Source: Rhizobium cauense (GTDB taxonomy: Bacteria; Pseudomonadota; Alphaproteobacteria; Rhizobiales; Rhizobiaceae). Taken from it: DNA of 64,000 bases. Made by a program: the position numbers and the translations under genes. Under the pieces are notes generated by a model. It saw nothing but the letters and a program-made list of their open reading frames with translations, searched no databases and was not told the origin of the DNA. The DNA lies in the NCBI RefSeq assembly GCF_019511525.1, contig NZ_JAEUAT010000011.1, forward strand, positions 124,001 to 188,000, in the 5' to 3' direction. Positions 45,376-55,441 of the stretch are shown here, in pieces. Position 1 is the first letter of the stretch; each line of letters starts with the position of its first letter.

Positions 45376-46563
45376 CTACAAAGAATCACCGGCAACGAAG
45401 CCGGAAGCCCATGCCCATTGGAAGTTATAGCCGCCGAGCCAGCCGGTCACATCGACACATTCGCCGATGAAATAGAGGCCCGATACGCCCTTTGCCGCCA
45501 TGGTCCGTGAATCGAGCGCCGCCGTATCAATCCCGCCAAGCGTCACCTCGGCAGTTCGGTAGCCTTCGGAACCCGAGGGCTTGATTTTCCAGCTCTGCAC
45601 GGCCTCGGCCAGACGCACCAGGATCTTGTCAGAAAGATCGGCCATGTGGCCGGCGATACCCTCGCGCTCTGTCAGGTATTGCGCCAATCGCTTCGGAAGA
45701 ATCTCGGCCAGCGCCGTCTGCGCGGACTGGCGACCATTGGCCTTCTTTGCCGCCTTCAGATGCTCGACCAGGTCGAGATCAGGCTCGATGTCGACGGTGA
45801 TGTCATCACCTTCACGCCAATAGGAGGAAATCTGCAAAATAGCGGGACCGCTAAGGCCGCGGTGAGTGAAAAGCAGAGCTTCGCGGAATGCTGTCTTGCC
45901 GTGGCGGATTTCTGCCGGAGCGGCGATACCCGAGAGTTCCGAAAGGCTTTCGAGCGTCGCCTGGTCCAGGGTCAACGGCACAAGTCCTGGCCGTGTCTCG
46001 ACCATCGGAAGACCGAACTGTTCGGCAACGCGATAGGCGAACCCGGTCGCTCCCATCTTCGGGATCGACTTGCCGCCGGTCGCGATGACAAGAGATCCGC
46101 ACGTATATGCACCCTCAGAGGTCGAAATGCGAAAGCCGTCGCCGCTCTTTTCGACATCCGTGATCTCGGTGCGCAGATGCAACGCCACGCCGGCTCCCTG
46201 CATCTCGTCGAGAAGCATGCGGATAATGTCCTTGGCGCTGTCGTCGCAGAACAGCTGGCCAAGGGTCTTCTCGTGCCAGGCGATCCGGTGGCGGTCGACC
46301 ATGGCAATGAAATCCGACGGGGTGAAGCGCGCGAGGGCCGATTTGCAGAAATGCGGGTTGGCAGAAAGGAAGCTCTTAGGGCTGGTGTGTATGTTGGTAA
46401 AATTGCAACGTCCACCGCCGGAAATACGAATCTTCTCGCCCGGCGATTTTGCATGATCGAGAACGATGACAGAGCGACCGCGCTGGGCGGCACGAATGGC
46501 GCACATCATGCCGGCGGCGCCCGCGCCGATGACGACTACATCGCTGTTTCGCTGCAAAACCAC
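45376..46563 (-). CDS. BaiN/HI0933-family flavoprotein (NAD(P)/FAD-dependent oxidoreductase)
   Basis: A 395-residue flavoprotein. The N-terminal FAD motif is VVVIGAGAAGMMCAIRAAQR, then the family signature GEKIRISGGGRCNFTN. The C-terminal segment is GLYFIGECVDVTGWLGGYNF, followed by QWAWASGFVAG. Members include YhiN and BaiN; no general reaction is known. The start is a GTG; a TTG two codons later has AAAGGA better placed. It is divergent from the glutamine-synthetase-like gene. Confidence 0.88.
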   Translation of the reverse strand: MVLQRNSDVVVIGAGAAGMMCAIRAAQRGRSVIVLDHAKSPGEKIRISGGGRCNFTNIHTSPKSFLSANPHFCKSALARFTPSDFIAMVDRHRIAWHEKTLGQLFCDDSAKDIIRMLLDEMQGAGVALHLRTEITDVEKSGDGFRISTSEGAYTCGSLVIATGGKSIPKMGATGFAYRVAEQFGLPMVETRPGLVPLTLDQATLESLSELSGIAAPAEIRHGKTAFREALLFTHRGLSGPAILQISSYWREGDDITVDIEPDLDLVEHLKAAKKANGRQSAQTALAEILPKRLAQYLTEREGIAGHMADLSDKILVRLAEAVQSWKIKPSGSEGYRTAEVTLGGIDTAALDSRTMAAKGVSGLYFIGECVDVTGWLGGYNFQWAWASGFVAGDSL

Positions 46564-46682
46564 GTCCTTTGTCGAAAGGCGTCTTCTTTTTCCATCAAGA
46601 GGCGAAAGTCAACGTGCCTCCCCCTCGCCAATTGCCAAACTCCAGCTATGATGCCCCCACGATCAACGCAAACCGGTGTGTC

Positions 46683-48119
46683 ATGTCCCCAAAAAAGACG
46701 ACGCTGAAGCCTGCCAGAAACGTACCTGCCTCGAAGAAGACACCCCCGGACCCCGGACATCAACGCGGCGTAGCAAACTGGAAGGAAGCAGCGCAGTTCT
46801 TGCGGGCGCGTGGCATCGAAGATATCGAATGCATCACGCCTGACCTCGCCGGCGTACCGCGCGGCAAGATGATGCCGAGCTCCAAGTTCACCTCGAACAC
46901 CTCGCTTGCGCTGCCTTCGGCGATCTATCGCCACACCATCTCCGGCGAATATCCTGATGAAACGGAGAGCTTCCGCTACGAGCCGCGCGACAGCGACCTG
47001 AAGCTGGTTCCCGATCTTTCGACCCTCTCAGTCGTTCCCTGGGAAACCGATCCGACGGCGCAGGTGATCTGCGACATCGTCAGCGTGGATGGGGAAGAGG
47101 TCCCTTACACGCCGCGAAACGTGCTGAAGCGCGTGCTGAAGCTCTATGCCGACCGAGGCTGGAAGCCGATCGTCGCACCCGAGATCGAGTTCTACCTCGT
47201 TGCCAAGAATGACGACCCCGACTATCCGCTGCATCCGCCGAAAGGCCGCTCGGGCCGCTCGATCCTCGGCGGTCAGGGCTACTCGATCGCCGGCATCAAC
47301 GAGTTCGACGAACTGATCGACGACATCTACCATTTCTCGGAAAAGCAGGGTCTCGAGATCGACACGCTGATCCACGAGGAAGGTCCGGCGCAGCTCGAAA
47401 TCAACCTGCGCCACGGCAATCCGATCGAGCTTGCCGACCAGGTGTTCCTGTTCAAGCGCACCATCCGCGAAGCGGCGATGAAGCACGGCATCTATGCGAC
47501 CTTCATGGCCAAGCCGATGCAGGGGCAGCCGGGTTCGGCGATGCACATCCACCAGTCGGTGGTCAACAGCGAGACAGGCAAGAACATCTTCTCGAACCCC
47601 GATGGCTCGGCCTCCCGCGAGTTCTTCCATTTCATCGGCGGCCTGCAGAAGTACGTGCCTAGCTCGATGGTCATGCTGGCTCCCTATGTAAATTCCTACC
47701 GACGGCTGACGCCCGACATGTCGGCTCCGGTCAACAACGCCTGGGGCTACGACAACCGCACGACGGCATTCCGTGTGCCGGTGTCCGATCCGCAGGCAAG
47801 GCGCGTGGAAAATCGTCTGCCGAGTTCGGATGCCAACCCCTATCTCGCGCTCGCCGCCTCGCTTGCATCGGGTCTGCTCGGCATCATGAAAGGCATCGAG
47901 CCGACAGCGCCAACGGAAGATACGGCAAACGAAGGCTCGATCGACCTGCCGCGCGGTCTTCTCGAAGCCGTCGCCCTGATGGAAGACGAGGAAGCCTTCG
48001 AAGAAGTGTTCGGCAAGGAGTTCCTTGGCATCTATGCCGGCGTGAAGCGGGGCGAGTTCGAAACCTTCATGCAGGTGATCAGCCCCTGGGAGCGCGAATT
48101 CCTTCTACTGAACGTGTAG
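46683..48119 (+). CDS. puuA: Glutamine synthetase family protein, probably gamma-glutamylputrescine synthetase
   Basis: A 478-residue GS-like ligase. The catalytic and binding motifs are visible: EIEFYLV, EEGPAQLEINLRHGNP, KPMQGQPGSAMHIHQS, NRTTAFRVP and RVENRLPSSDANPYLALAAS. It lacks the adenylylation site context of GlnA and sits directly before an OrdL/PuuB-like oxidase gene, so it most likely joins glutamate to putrescine (PuuA). Other amine substrates are possible. I chose the ATG at 46683 as the frame upstream overlaps the divergent gene's promoter. There is no obvious strong ribosome-binding site, so the start is less sure. Confidence 0.85.
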   Translation: MSPKKTTLKPARNVPASKKTPPDPGHQRGVANWKEAAQFLRARGIEDIECITPDLAGVPRGKMMPSSKFTSNTSLALPSAIYRHTISGEYPDETESFRYEPRDSDLKLVPDLSTLSVVPWETDPTAQVICDIVSVDGEEVPYTPRNVLKRVLKLYADRGWKPIVAPEIEFYLVAKNDDPDYPLHPPKGRSGRSILGGQGYSIAGINEFDELIDDIYHFSEKQGLEIDTLIHEEGPAQLEINLRHGNPIELADQVFLFKRTIREAAMKHGIYATFMAKPMQGQPGSAMHIHQSVVNSETGKNIFSNPDGSASREFFHFIGGLQKYVPSSMVMLAPYVNSYRRLTPDMSAPVNNAWGYDNRTTAFRVPVSDPQARRVENRLPSSDANPYLALAASLASGLLGIMKGIEPTAPTEDTANEGSIDLPRGLLEAVALMEDEEAFEEVFGKEFLGIYAGVKRGEFETFMQVISPWEREFLLLNV

Positions 48120-48132
48120 GGAGGGCTCAATC

Positions 48133-49431
48133 ATGACATCGCAGGAGAGATGGCAGAGCCCCATTGCGCCCGGTATCTCGTGGTACCAGGCAACATCAGG
48201 CGAGCGACCGACCTATCCTGAAATGGACGGCTCGAAGACATGCGACGTCGCCATCGTCGGCGGCGGCTACACAGGGCTGCAGGCTGCCTACAATCTCGCC
48301 AAGGCGGGCGTCTCGGTGGTCCTCATCGAGGCCTGCAGGTTTGGCGACGGCGCTTCGGGCCGCAACGGCGGTCAGCTCGGCACCGGGCAGCGCTGGTGGC
48401 CTGAGGAGCTCGAGGAAAAGGTCGGCTACGAGCGTTCGCGAGCGTTGTTTGATCTTGCGGAGGCCGCCAAGCAACACCTCCTGGATTTTGCAACCGACCA
48501 TCAGATCGACATGGATTACATGCCGGGCCAGATGAATGTGGCGCACAAGGAGAGCTACAGGGCTGATTACCAGGAAAATGCCGAGATCGCGGCGACACGC
48601 TACAATTATCCGCATGTGCGCTTCATGGACAAGGCCGAAACCCAGGAACGGCTCGGCTCGACGCGATACCACTGCGGTGTTCGCGACACCGGAACGGGCC
48701 ATATCCATCCGCTGAAGTTGCTCATTGGCCTTGCCCGCGTGGCGGCCAACGCCGGCGCCCAGATCTTTGAGATGACGAAGGCCTCGGCGATCCTTCACGG
48801 CAGCAGTAAGGTGCTGATCGAGACGTCGCACGGCACGATCACTGCCGACAAGGCGCTGATTGCCTGCAATGGCTATATCGGCAACCTTGAACCGATAACA
48901 GCAAGCCATGTCATGCCGATTCGCTCTTTCATCGGCGCCACGGCGCCACTCGATCAATATCCTGATGTGCTGCCGGGTGGCGAAGCCGTGGCAGACTCGC
49001 GCTTCGTCGTGCGCTACTTCCGCAAGTCCAAGGACGGGCGATTGCTCTTCGGCGGTCGGGAAGCCTATACGGCTGACAATCCGCGCGACATAACGCAGCA
49101 CATCCGCCGGCAGATTGCGGAGATCTATCCGGCGCTTGCCGATATCGAAATCAGCCATGCCTGGGGCGGCTCAGTCGGCATTACGATGCCGCGACAACCC
49201 TTCGTTCGCGAGGTGATGCCCGGCGTAACCTCGATCGGCGGTTATTCCGGCCATGGCGTGATGCTCGCCAACTACTGCGGAAAGCTCTACGCGGAAACGG
49301 TTCTGGGAAAATCGGCGGACCTCGATCTCTTCAAGTCACTCGATGTTCCGGCATTTCCGGGAGGCCCTGCCATGCGGGCGCCACTGCTTTTCCTGGCGCT
49401 CTCCTGGTTTGCGCTGCGCGACAAGTTTTAG
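48133..49431 (+). CDS. puuB: FAD-dependent gamma-glutamylputrescine oxidase-like protein
   Basis: A 432-residue DAO-family oxidase. FAD site: CDVAIVGGGYTGLQAAYNLA, then GDGASGRNGGQLGTGQRWWP, the OrdL/PuuB signature. The C-terminus SIGGYSGHGVMLANYCGKLY closes the FAD site. It follows the GS-like gene by 13 bases. PuuB oxidises gamma-glutamylputrescine to the aldehyde in putrescine breakdown to GABA. PuuC and PuuD are not adjacent. It is often named ordL in rhizobia. The pair complements potFGHI earlier in the window. Confidence 0.87.
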   Translation: MTSQERWQSPIAPGISWYQATSGERPTYPEMDGSKTCDVAIVGGGYTGLQAAYNLAKAGVSVVLIEACRFGDGASGRNGGQLGTGQRWWPEELEEKVGYERSRALFDLAEAAKQHLLDFATDHQIDMDYMPGQMNVAHKESYRADYQENAEIAATRYNYPHVRFMDKAETQERLGSTRYHCGVRDTGTGHIHPLKLLIGLARVAANAGAQIFEMTKASAILHGSSKVLIETSHGTITADKALIACNGYIGNLEPITASHVMPIRSFIGATAPLDQYPDVLPGGEAVADSRFVVRYFRKSKDGRLLFGGREAYTADNPRDITQHIRRQIAEIYPALADIEISHAWGGSVGITMPRQPFVREVMPGVTSIGGYSGHGVMLANYCGKLYAETVLGKSADLDLFKSLDVPAFPGGPAMRAPLLFLALSWFALRDKF

Positions 49432-49565
49432 TCAGATTGCGGATTTCATCGCGCGGCAATTCGAACTAAAACCTCTTTCCGAGAGATTCATTGCATCGCA
49501 CACTGGCTTTTTTAAATCGATTAGATTAAAGAGGCCAACAACCCGTCTGATTGAGAGACATCCTC

Positions 49566-51041
<1,476 letters not shown>

Positions 51042-51051
51042 GATCAAGACG

Positions 51052-51750
51052 ATGGCAGCGACGATGCATGCTTTTGCCAATGGCGCGGAACTGGCTCGCA
51101 ACCTTGCAGACAAAGTCGCTGCGTCGCTTTCCGCAGCAATCGAGGCGCGGGGAACAGCAACGCTTGCCGTTTCCGGCGGCTCCACCCCAAAGCTGTTTTT
51201 CCAGGAGCTTTCGGCCCGCGATCTCGACTGGACCAGGGTGACCATCACACTGGTCGATGAACGTTTCGTGGCGGCGGACAATCCGCGCTCGAACCATCTG
51301 CTGGTGGCCGAAAACCTGCTGCAGAACAAGGCCACGGCGGCAAACTTCCTGCCACTCTATCAAGTGGCAGACTCGGTCGAGGATGCTGCGAAGCTTGCGA
51401 CACACGCCACGGCGCCGATCGGCAATCCCTTCGATGTGGCGATCCTCGGAATGGGCGGCGATGGCCACACGGCGTCGTTCTTCCCCGGCGGCAGCAATCT
51501 GAAGGTGGCGCTCGACCCAAGCACGCCGCGTGGTATCATTACCATGGAAGCGGACGGCGCGGGCGAACCGAGGCTGACCTTCACCTTCTCCAGTCTTCAG
51601 GATGCAAGGCTGCTCGTGCTTCACATCGAAGGTGAAAGCAAGAAGGACGTCCTGGCAAAGGCGGAAGGCGCCGGCGAGGAGGCGGAAATGCCGATCCGCG
51701 CCATTCTGCGGCGTGCGACTAGCCCGGTCGACATCTACTGGGCGCCCTAG
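51052..51750 (+). CDS. pgl: 6-Phosphogluconolactonase
   Basis: A 232-residue lactonase: TLAVSGGSTPKLFFQELSAR at the sugar-phosphate site, ITLVDERFVAADNPRSNHLL, and FDVAILGMGGDGHTASFFPG with the catalytic His. It hydrolyses 6-phosphogluconolactone to 6-phosphogluconate. It starts ten bases after zwf, with AGGAT overlapping the zwf stop region, and lies 58 bases before edd. Confidence 0.94.
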   Translation: MAATMHAFANGAELARNLADKVAASLSAAIEARGTATLAVSGGSTPKLFFQELSARDLDWTRVTITLVDERFVAADNPRSNHLLVAENLLQNKATAANFLPLYQVADSVEDAAKLATHATAPIGNPFDVAILGMGGDGHTASFFPGGSNLKVALDPSTPRGIITMEADGAGEPRLTFTFSSLQDARLLVLHIEGESKKDVLAKAEGAGEEAEMPIRAILRRATSPVDIYWAP

Positions 51751-51808
51751 CCCTTCGGCAACACGCCGCGAACGACAATTGAAGAGCAACCAAGGCAGGA
51801 TACCTCCC

Positions 51809-53629
51809 ATGTCCGCTAATGCACGCATTTCTGCGATCACCGCCCGCATCGTCGAACGATCGAAACCAACACGCGGACTTTATCTCGAGCGCCTGCGCAA
51901 CGCAGCATCGAAGAGTGTCAGCCGCTCGATTCTCGGTTGCGCCAATCTGGCCCACGGATTTGCGGTCTGTTCCCCCGCCGAGAAAGAAGCACTTGCGGGC
52001 GACCGCGTGCCCAACCTCGGCATCATCACTTCCTACAACGACATGCTCTCCGCGCATCAGCCCTTCGAGCATTATCCGGCGATCATCCGCGAGGCGGCAG
52101 CGGAAGCCGGCGGCATCGCGCAGGTCGCGGGTGGTGTTCCCGCCATGTGCGATGGCGTCACGCAGGGGCAGCCGGGCATGGAGCTCTCGCTGTTTTCCCG
52201 TGACCTGATTGCGATGTCAGCTGGCGTGGGACTATCCCACAACATGTTTGATGCCGCGCTCTTCCTCGGCGTCTGCGACAAGATCGTGCCGGGTCTCGTT
52301 ATCGCCGCCCTCTCCTTCGGCCACCTGCCGGCGATCTTCGTGCCGGCCGGGCCGATGACGACGGGCCTGCCGAACGACGAAAAGTCCCGCGTGCGCCAGC
52401 TCTATGCCGAAGGCAAGGTCGGGCGTGCCGAACTGCTCGAGGCAGAGTCGAAGTCCTACCACGGCCCGGGCACCTGCACCTTCTATGGCACGGCAAACTC
52501 GAACCAGATGCTCATGGAGATCATGGGCTTCCATATGCCGGGATCCTCCTTCATCAATCCCGGCACGCCGTTGCGCGAGGCCTTTACGCGCGAGGCAGCC
52601 AAGCGCGCACTGGCGATCACCGCGCAAGGCAACGAGTTCACACCCGCCGGCGAGATGATTGATGAACGCTCCGTCGTCAACGGCGTCGTCGGCCTGCATG
52701 CGACCGGCGGCTCGACGAACCACACGCTGCACCTCGTCGCCATGGCGCGGGCTGCCGGAATCCAATTAACCTGGCAAGACATTGCCGAGCTTTCCGAAGT
52801 CGTTCCGCTGCTGGCCCGCGTCTATCCGAACGGGCTTGCCGACGTGAACCATTTCCACGCCGCCGGCGGAATGGGCTTCCTCATCAAGGAACTGCTGAAG
52901 CACGGCATGCTGCATGACGACGTCCGCACCGTCTTCGGCCAGGGCCTGCAGGCTTACACGATCGATCCCCGCCTCGGCGAGGATGGCGCGATCGTGCGCG
53001 AACCAGCGCCGGAAAAGAGCGTCGACCCCAAGGTGCTTGCCAATATCGAAACGCCCTTCCAGGCCAATGGTGGCCTGAAGATGCTTCGCGGCAATATCGG
53101 CAAGGCCGTGATCAAGATCTCGGCGGTCAAGCAGGATCGGCATGTCATCGAGGCGCCAGCTGTCGTTTTCCATAGCCAGCAGGAGCTGCAGGACGCTTTC
53201 AAGGACGGCAAGCTCAACAAGGACTTCATCGCTGTCGTCCGCTTCCAGGGTCCAAAGGCGAACGGCATGCCGGAACTGCACAAGCTGACGCCTCCGCTCG
53301 GCGTGCTGCAGGATCGCGGATTCCGCGTCGCACTTCTCACCGACGGCCGCATGTCGGGCGCCTCAGGCAAGGTGCCGGCGGCGATCCACGTGACGCCTGA
53401 GGCCGTCGATGGTGGCCCCATCGCACGGATCAAGGACGGCGACATCATCCGTCTCGACGCTATCGCCGGCACGCTGGAAGTTCTGGTGGATGCTGCTGAC
53501 ATGGCCGAGCGCGAGTCCGTTGTCGCCGACCTCTCAGAAAACGAATTCGGCATGGGCAGGGATCTTTTTGCACCGTTCCGCCGCGCCGTTGGCGCTTCGG
53601 ATCGCGGCGCGAGCGTCCTTTTCCACTAA
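51809..53629 (+). CDS. edd: 6-Phosphogluconate dehydratase
   Basis: A 606-residue IlvD/Edd-family [4Fe-4S] dehydratase. Cluster cysteines lie in VPAMCDGVTQG and GTCTFYGTANSNQ and near the N-terminus; VPNLGIITSYNDMLSAHQPF and LLTDGRMSGASGKVPAAIHV are conserved Edd motifs. It makes KDPG from 6-phosphogluconate. The start follows GGCAGGA. The aldolase gene eda is not in this window. The operon ends in a strong terminator. Confidence 0.96.
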   Translation: MSANARISAITARIVERSKPTRGLYLERLRNAASKSVSRSILGCANLAHGFAVCSPAEKEALAGDRVPNLGIITSYNDMLSAHQPFEHYPAIIREAAAEAGGIAQVAGGVPAMCDGVTQGQPGMELSLFSRDLIAMSAGVGLSHNMFDAALFLGVCDKIVPGLVIAALSFGHLPAIFVPAGPMTTGLPNDEKSRVRQLYAEGKVGRAELLEAESKSYHGPGTCTFYGTANSNQMLMEIMGFHMPGSSFINPGTPLREAFTREAAKRALAITAQGNEFTPAGEMIDERSVVNGVVGLHATGGSTNHTLHLVAMARAAGIQLTWQDIAELSEVVPLLARVYPNGLADVNHFHAAGGMGFLIKELLKHGMLHDDVRTVFGQGLQAYTIDPRLGEDGAIVREPAPEKSVDPKVLANIETPFQANGGLKMLRGNIGKAVIKISAVKQDRHVIEAPAVVFHSQQELQDAFKDGKLNKDFIAVVRFQGPKANGMPELHKLTPPLGVLQDRGFRVALLTDGRMSGASGKVPAAIHVTPEAVDGGPIARIKDGDIIRLDAIAGTLEVLVDAADMAERESVVADLSENEFGMGRDLFAPFRRAVGASDRGASVLFH

Positions 53630-53650
53630 GGTCAAAGAACTGCGCTGAAA

Positions 53651-53686
53651 CAACAAAGCCCGCGAGTCGCCTCGCGGGCTTTGTTG
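53651..53686. terminator. Bidirectional terminator after edd
   Basis: A perfect 16-bp stem (arms 53651-53666 and 53671-53686, four-base loop), the strongest hairpin in the window. A T-rich tail follows on the plus strand (TTCTT) and the stem's own A/T ends give a U run on either strand. It serves edd and the convergent PilZ-like gene. Confidence 0.93.
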
Positions 53687-53704
53687 TTCTTGAGATCTTA
53701 TCGA

Positions 53705-54058
53705 TCAGGCGCGAATATCGAGCACGCGATCGCGGTGCGCCGGGTGCGTGCTGTAGACGAAGATCTTGTTCAGTTCCTTGTCATTCAGCATCCGCAGGAA
53801 ACGGACCTCAATCGTATTGTTGGCATTCACCCGCGTCAGCATGCAACCGACCTTGGTGATGCGCGCATCGGGAATATCGAGATAGAACTGCTTCGGAAGG
53901 GCGTATTGCGTAAGCAGCGCAAGGACCGCGGTGCTCTTGGAGATGCGGATGATATCGCACCGCCGGGATGCCATGTGCATGACGCCCTTCTCGGTATATT
54001 CGATGCGGGCGGCGTTCATTGTGTCCTCCATCTTGAACCGCACCTCGCGGTCGTACAT
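53705..54058 (-). CDS. PilZ-like domain protein
   Basis: A 117-residue protein. The stretches CDIIRISKSTAVLALLTQYA and FYLDIPDARITKVGCMLTRV, then IEVRFLRMLNDKELNKIF, fit the PilZ beta-barrel fold common in rhizobia. The canonical RxxxR and (D/N)xSxxG cyclic-di-GMP motifs are not clear, so it may not bind the nucleotide. The start at MYDREVRF has AGAGGAA six bases upstream. It converges on edd. Function unknown. Confidence 0.6.
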   Translation of the reverse strand: MYDREVRFKMEDTMNAARIEYTEKGVMHMASRRCDIIRISKSTAVLALLTQYALPKQFYLDIPDARITKVGCMLTRVNANNTIEVRFLRMLNDKELNKIFVYSTHPAHRDRVLDIRA

Positions 54059-54264
54059 GAAGGATTCCTCTTTATTCAGAAAGTGTTGCCCGGAAGGCAT
54101 TGGATTGGATGCAGCCACCGCCGTATTCCCTTCGATACTCAATGGGGAAATACTAGCGAGCGATGCTTAACAGAACGTGAGAACAGTTTCGACCTGACGC
54201 GCTATACACACTGAACGCGACAATCAACCTGCAAGAATAATCCTGTTTTCGATCAAATACATAA

Positions 54265-54297
54265 CAAAGCCCGGGCAACACGTTGCGCTCCCCGGGC
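54265..54297. terminator. Terminator of the agl operon
   Basis: A 7-bp GC-only stem (arms 54269-54275 and 54291-54297, 15-base loop). On the minus strand TTTGTTATG follows, 32 bases past the aglK stop. On the plus strand TGATTTTTTC follows, so it can also stop rightward transcripts. Confidence 0.85.
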
Positions 54298-54328
54298 CTG
54301 ATTTTTTCTTGCTCGTAACGAGGCAACT

Positions 54329-55420
54329 TTATTTACGATACGTGCGCCCTTCCGCATCGAAGAGATGCAGCTTGGAGCGATCGGCCGAGAAGTGCATCTT
54401 CTGGCCCTTCTTGATATCGTAAATGCCAGGCAGCTTGACGATGATCGGCTCACCCGGAACGAGGCCCTCGATGTAGAGCAGCGTCACTTCGCCGAGCGCT
54501 TCGACGATGGAGACCTCGCCTTCGAAAAGGTAGTCGTCGCCAGCACCGGCAATGCGTAGATCTTCAGGGCGAACGCCGAAGCTTGCCGTCTTGCCCTTCT
54601 CGGAAGCAGCCGTGGAAATGTCCAGCGTTACGGACTTGCCGCCCGTCAGCGTCACGGTCGTCGTGTTGCCGGCTTCGGTAATCGTTGACGGAATGACGTT
54701 CATGGCTGGCGAGCCAATGAATTTGGCAACAAAGAGATTTGCTGGACGTTCGTAGAGCTCCAGAGGCGCCCCAACCTGCTCGATGTTGCCTGCGGACAGA
54801 ACGACGATGCGGTCGGCAAGCGTCATTGCCTCGACCTGGTCGTGCGTGACGTAGATCATCGTGGTGCCTGCCATCTGCTCGCTCAGGCGGGCGATCTCGA
54901 TGCGGGTTGCGACACGAAGCGCAGCATCAAGGTTCGACAGCGGCTCATCAAAAAGGAAGACCTTCGGATTGCGGCAAATGGCGCGGCCGATGGCAACACG
55001 CTGGCGCTGACCACCTGACAGAGCCTTCGGCAGGCGATCCAGGTATTTGGTGAGCTGCAGGCTTTCGGCGGCAGCGCGCACGCGGCGGTCGATCTCCTGC
55101 TTGCTTTCGCCGGCGATCTTCATGCCGAACGCCATGTTGTCGTAGACGGTCATGTGCGGATAGAGCGCATAGGACTGGAACACCATGGCGATGCCGCGCT
55201 TCGATGGCGGAACGTCGTTCACCAGCTGGCCGTCGATATACATGTCGCCACCGGTAATGTTCTCCAGGCCGGCGATCATGCGCAACAGGGTGGATTTTCC
55301 GCAGCCCGAAGGACCGACGAACACAACGAACTCGCCCTCCTTGATCTCCAGATCGATGCCATGGAGAACGTCCACGGAACCGTAGGATTTGCGAATATCC
55401 TTGAGCGTCAGTCCAGTCAT
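54329..55420 (-). CDS. aglK: Alpha-glucoside ABC transporter ATP-binding protein AglK
   Basis: A 363-residue MalK-type ATPase. Walker A GPSGCGKST, the Q-loop in VFQSYALYPHMTVY, the signature LSGGQRQR, Walker B FLFDEPLSNLDAALR and the switch YVTHDQVEAMTLADR. The MalK C-terminal domain is at ~240-363. It energises AglFG. Last gene of aglEFGAK and 21 bases after aglA. Confidence 0.94.
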   Translation of the reverse strand: MTGLTLKDIRKSYGSVDVLHGIDLEIKEGEFVVFVGPSGCGKSTLLRMIAGLENITGGDMYIDGQLVNDVPPSKRGIAMVFQSYALYPHMTVYDNMAFGMKIAGESKQEIDRRVRAAAESLQLTKYLDRLPKALSGGQRQRVAIGRAICRNPKVFLFDEPLSNLDAALRVATRIEIARLSEQMAGTTMIYVTHDQVEAMTLADRIVVLSAGNIEQVGAPLELYERPANLFVAKFIGSPAMNVIPSTITEAGNTTTVTLTGGKSVTLDISTAASEKGKTASFGVRPEDLRIAGAGDDYLFEGEVSIVEALGEVTLLYIEGLVPGEPIIVKLPGIYDIKKGQKMHFSADRSKLHLFDAEGRTYRK

Positions 55421-55441
55421 TAATTCCTCCTCCTCAAATCG

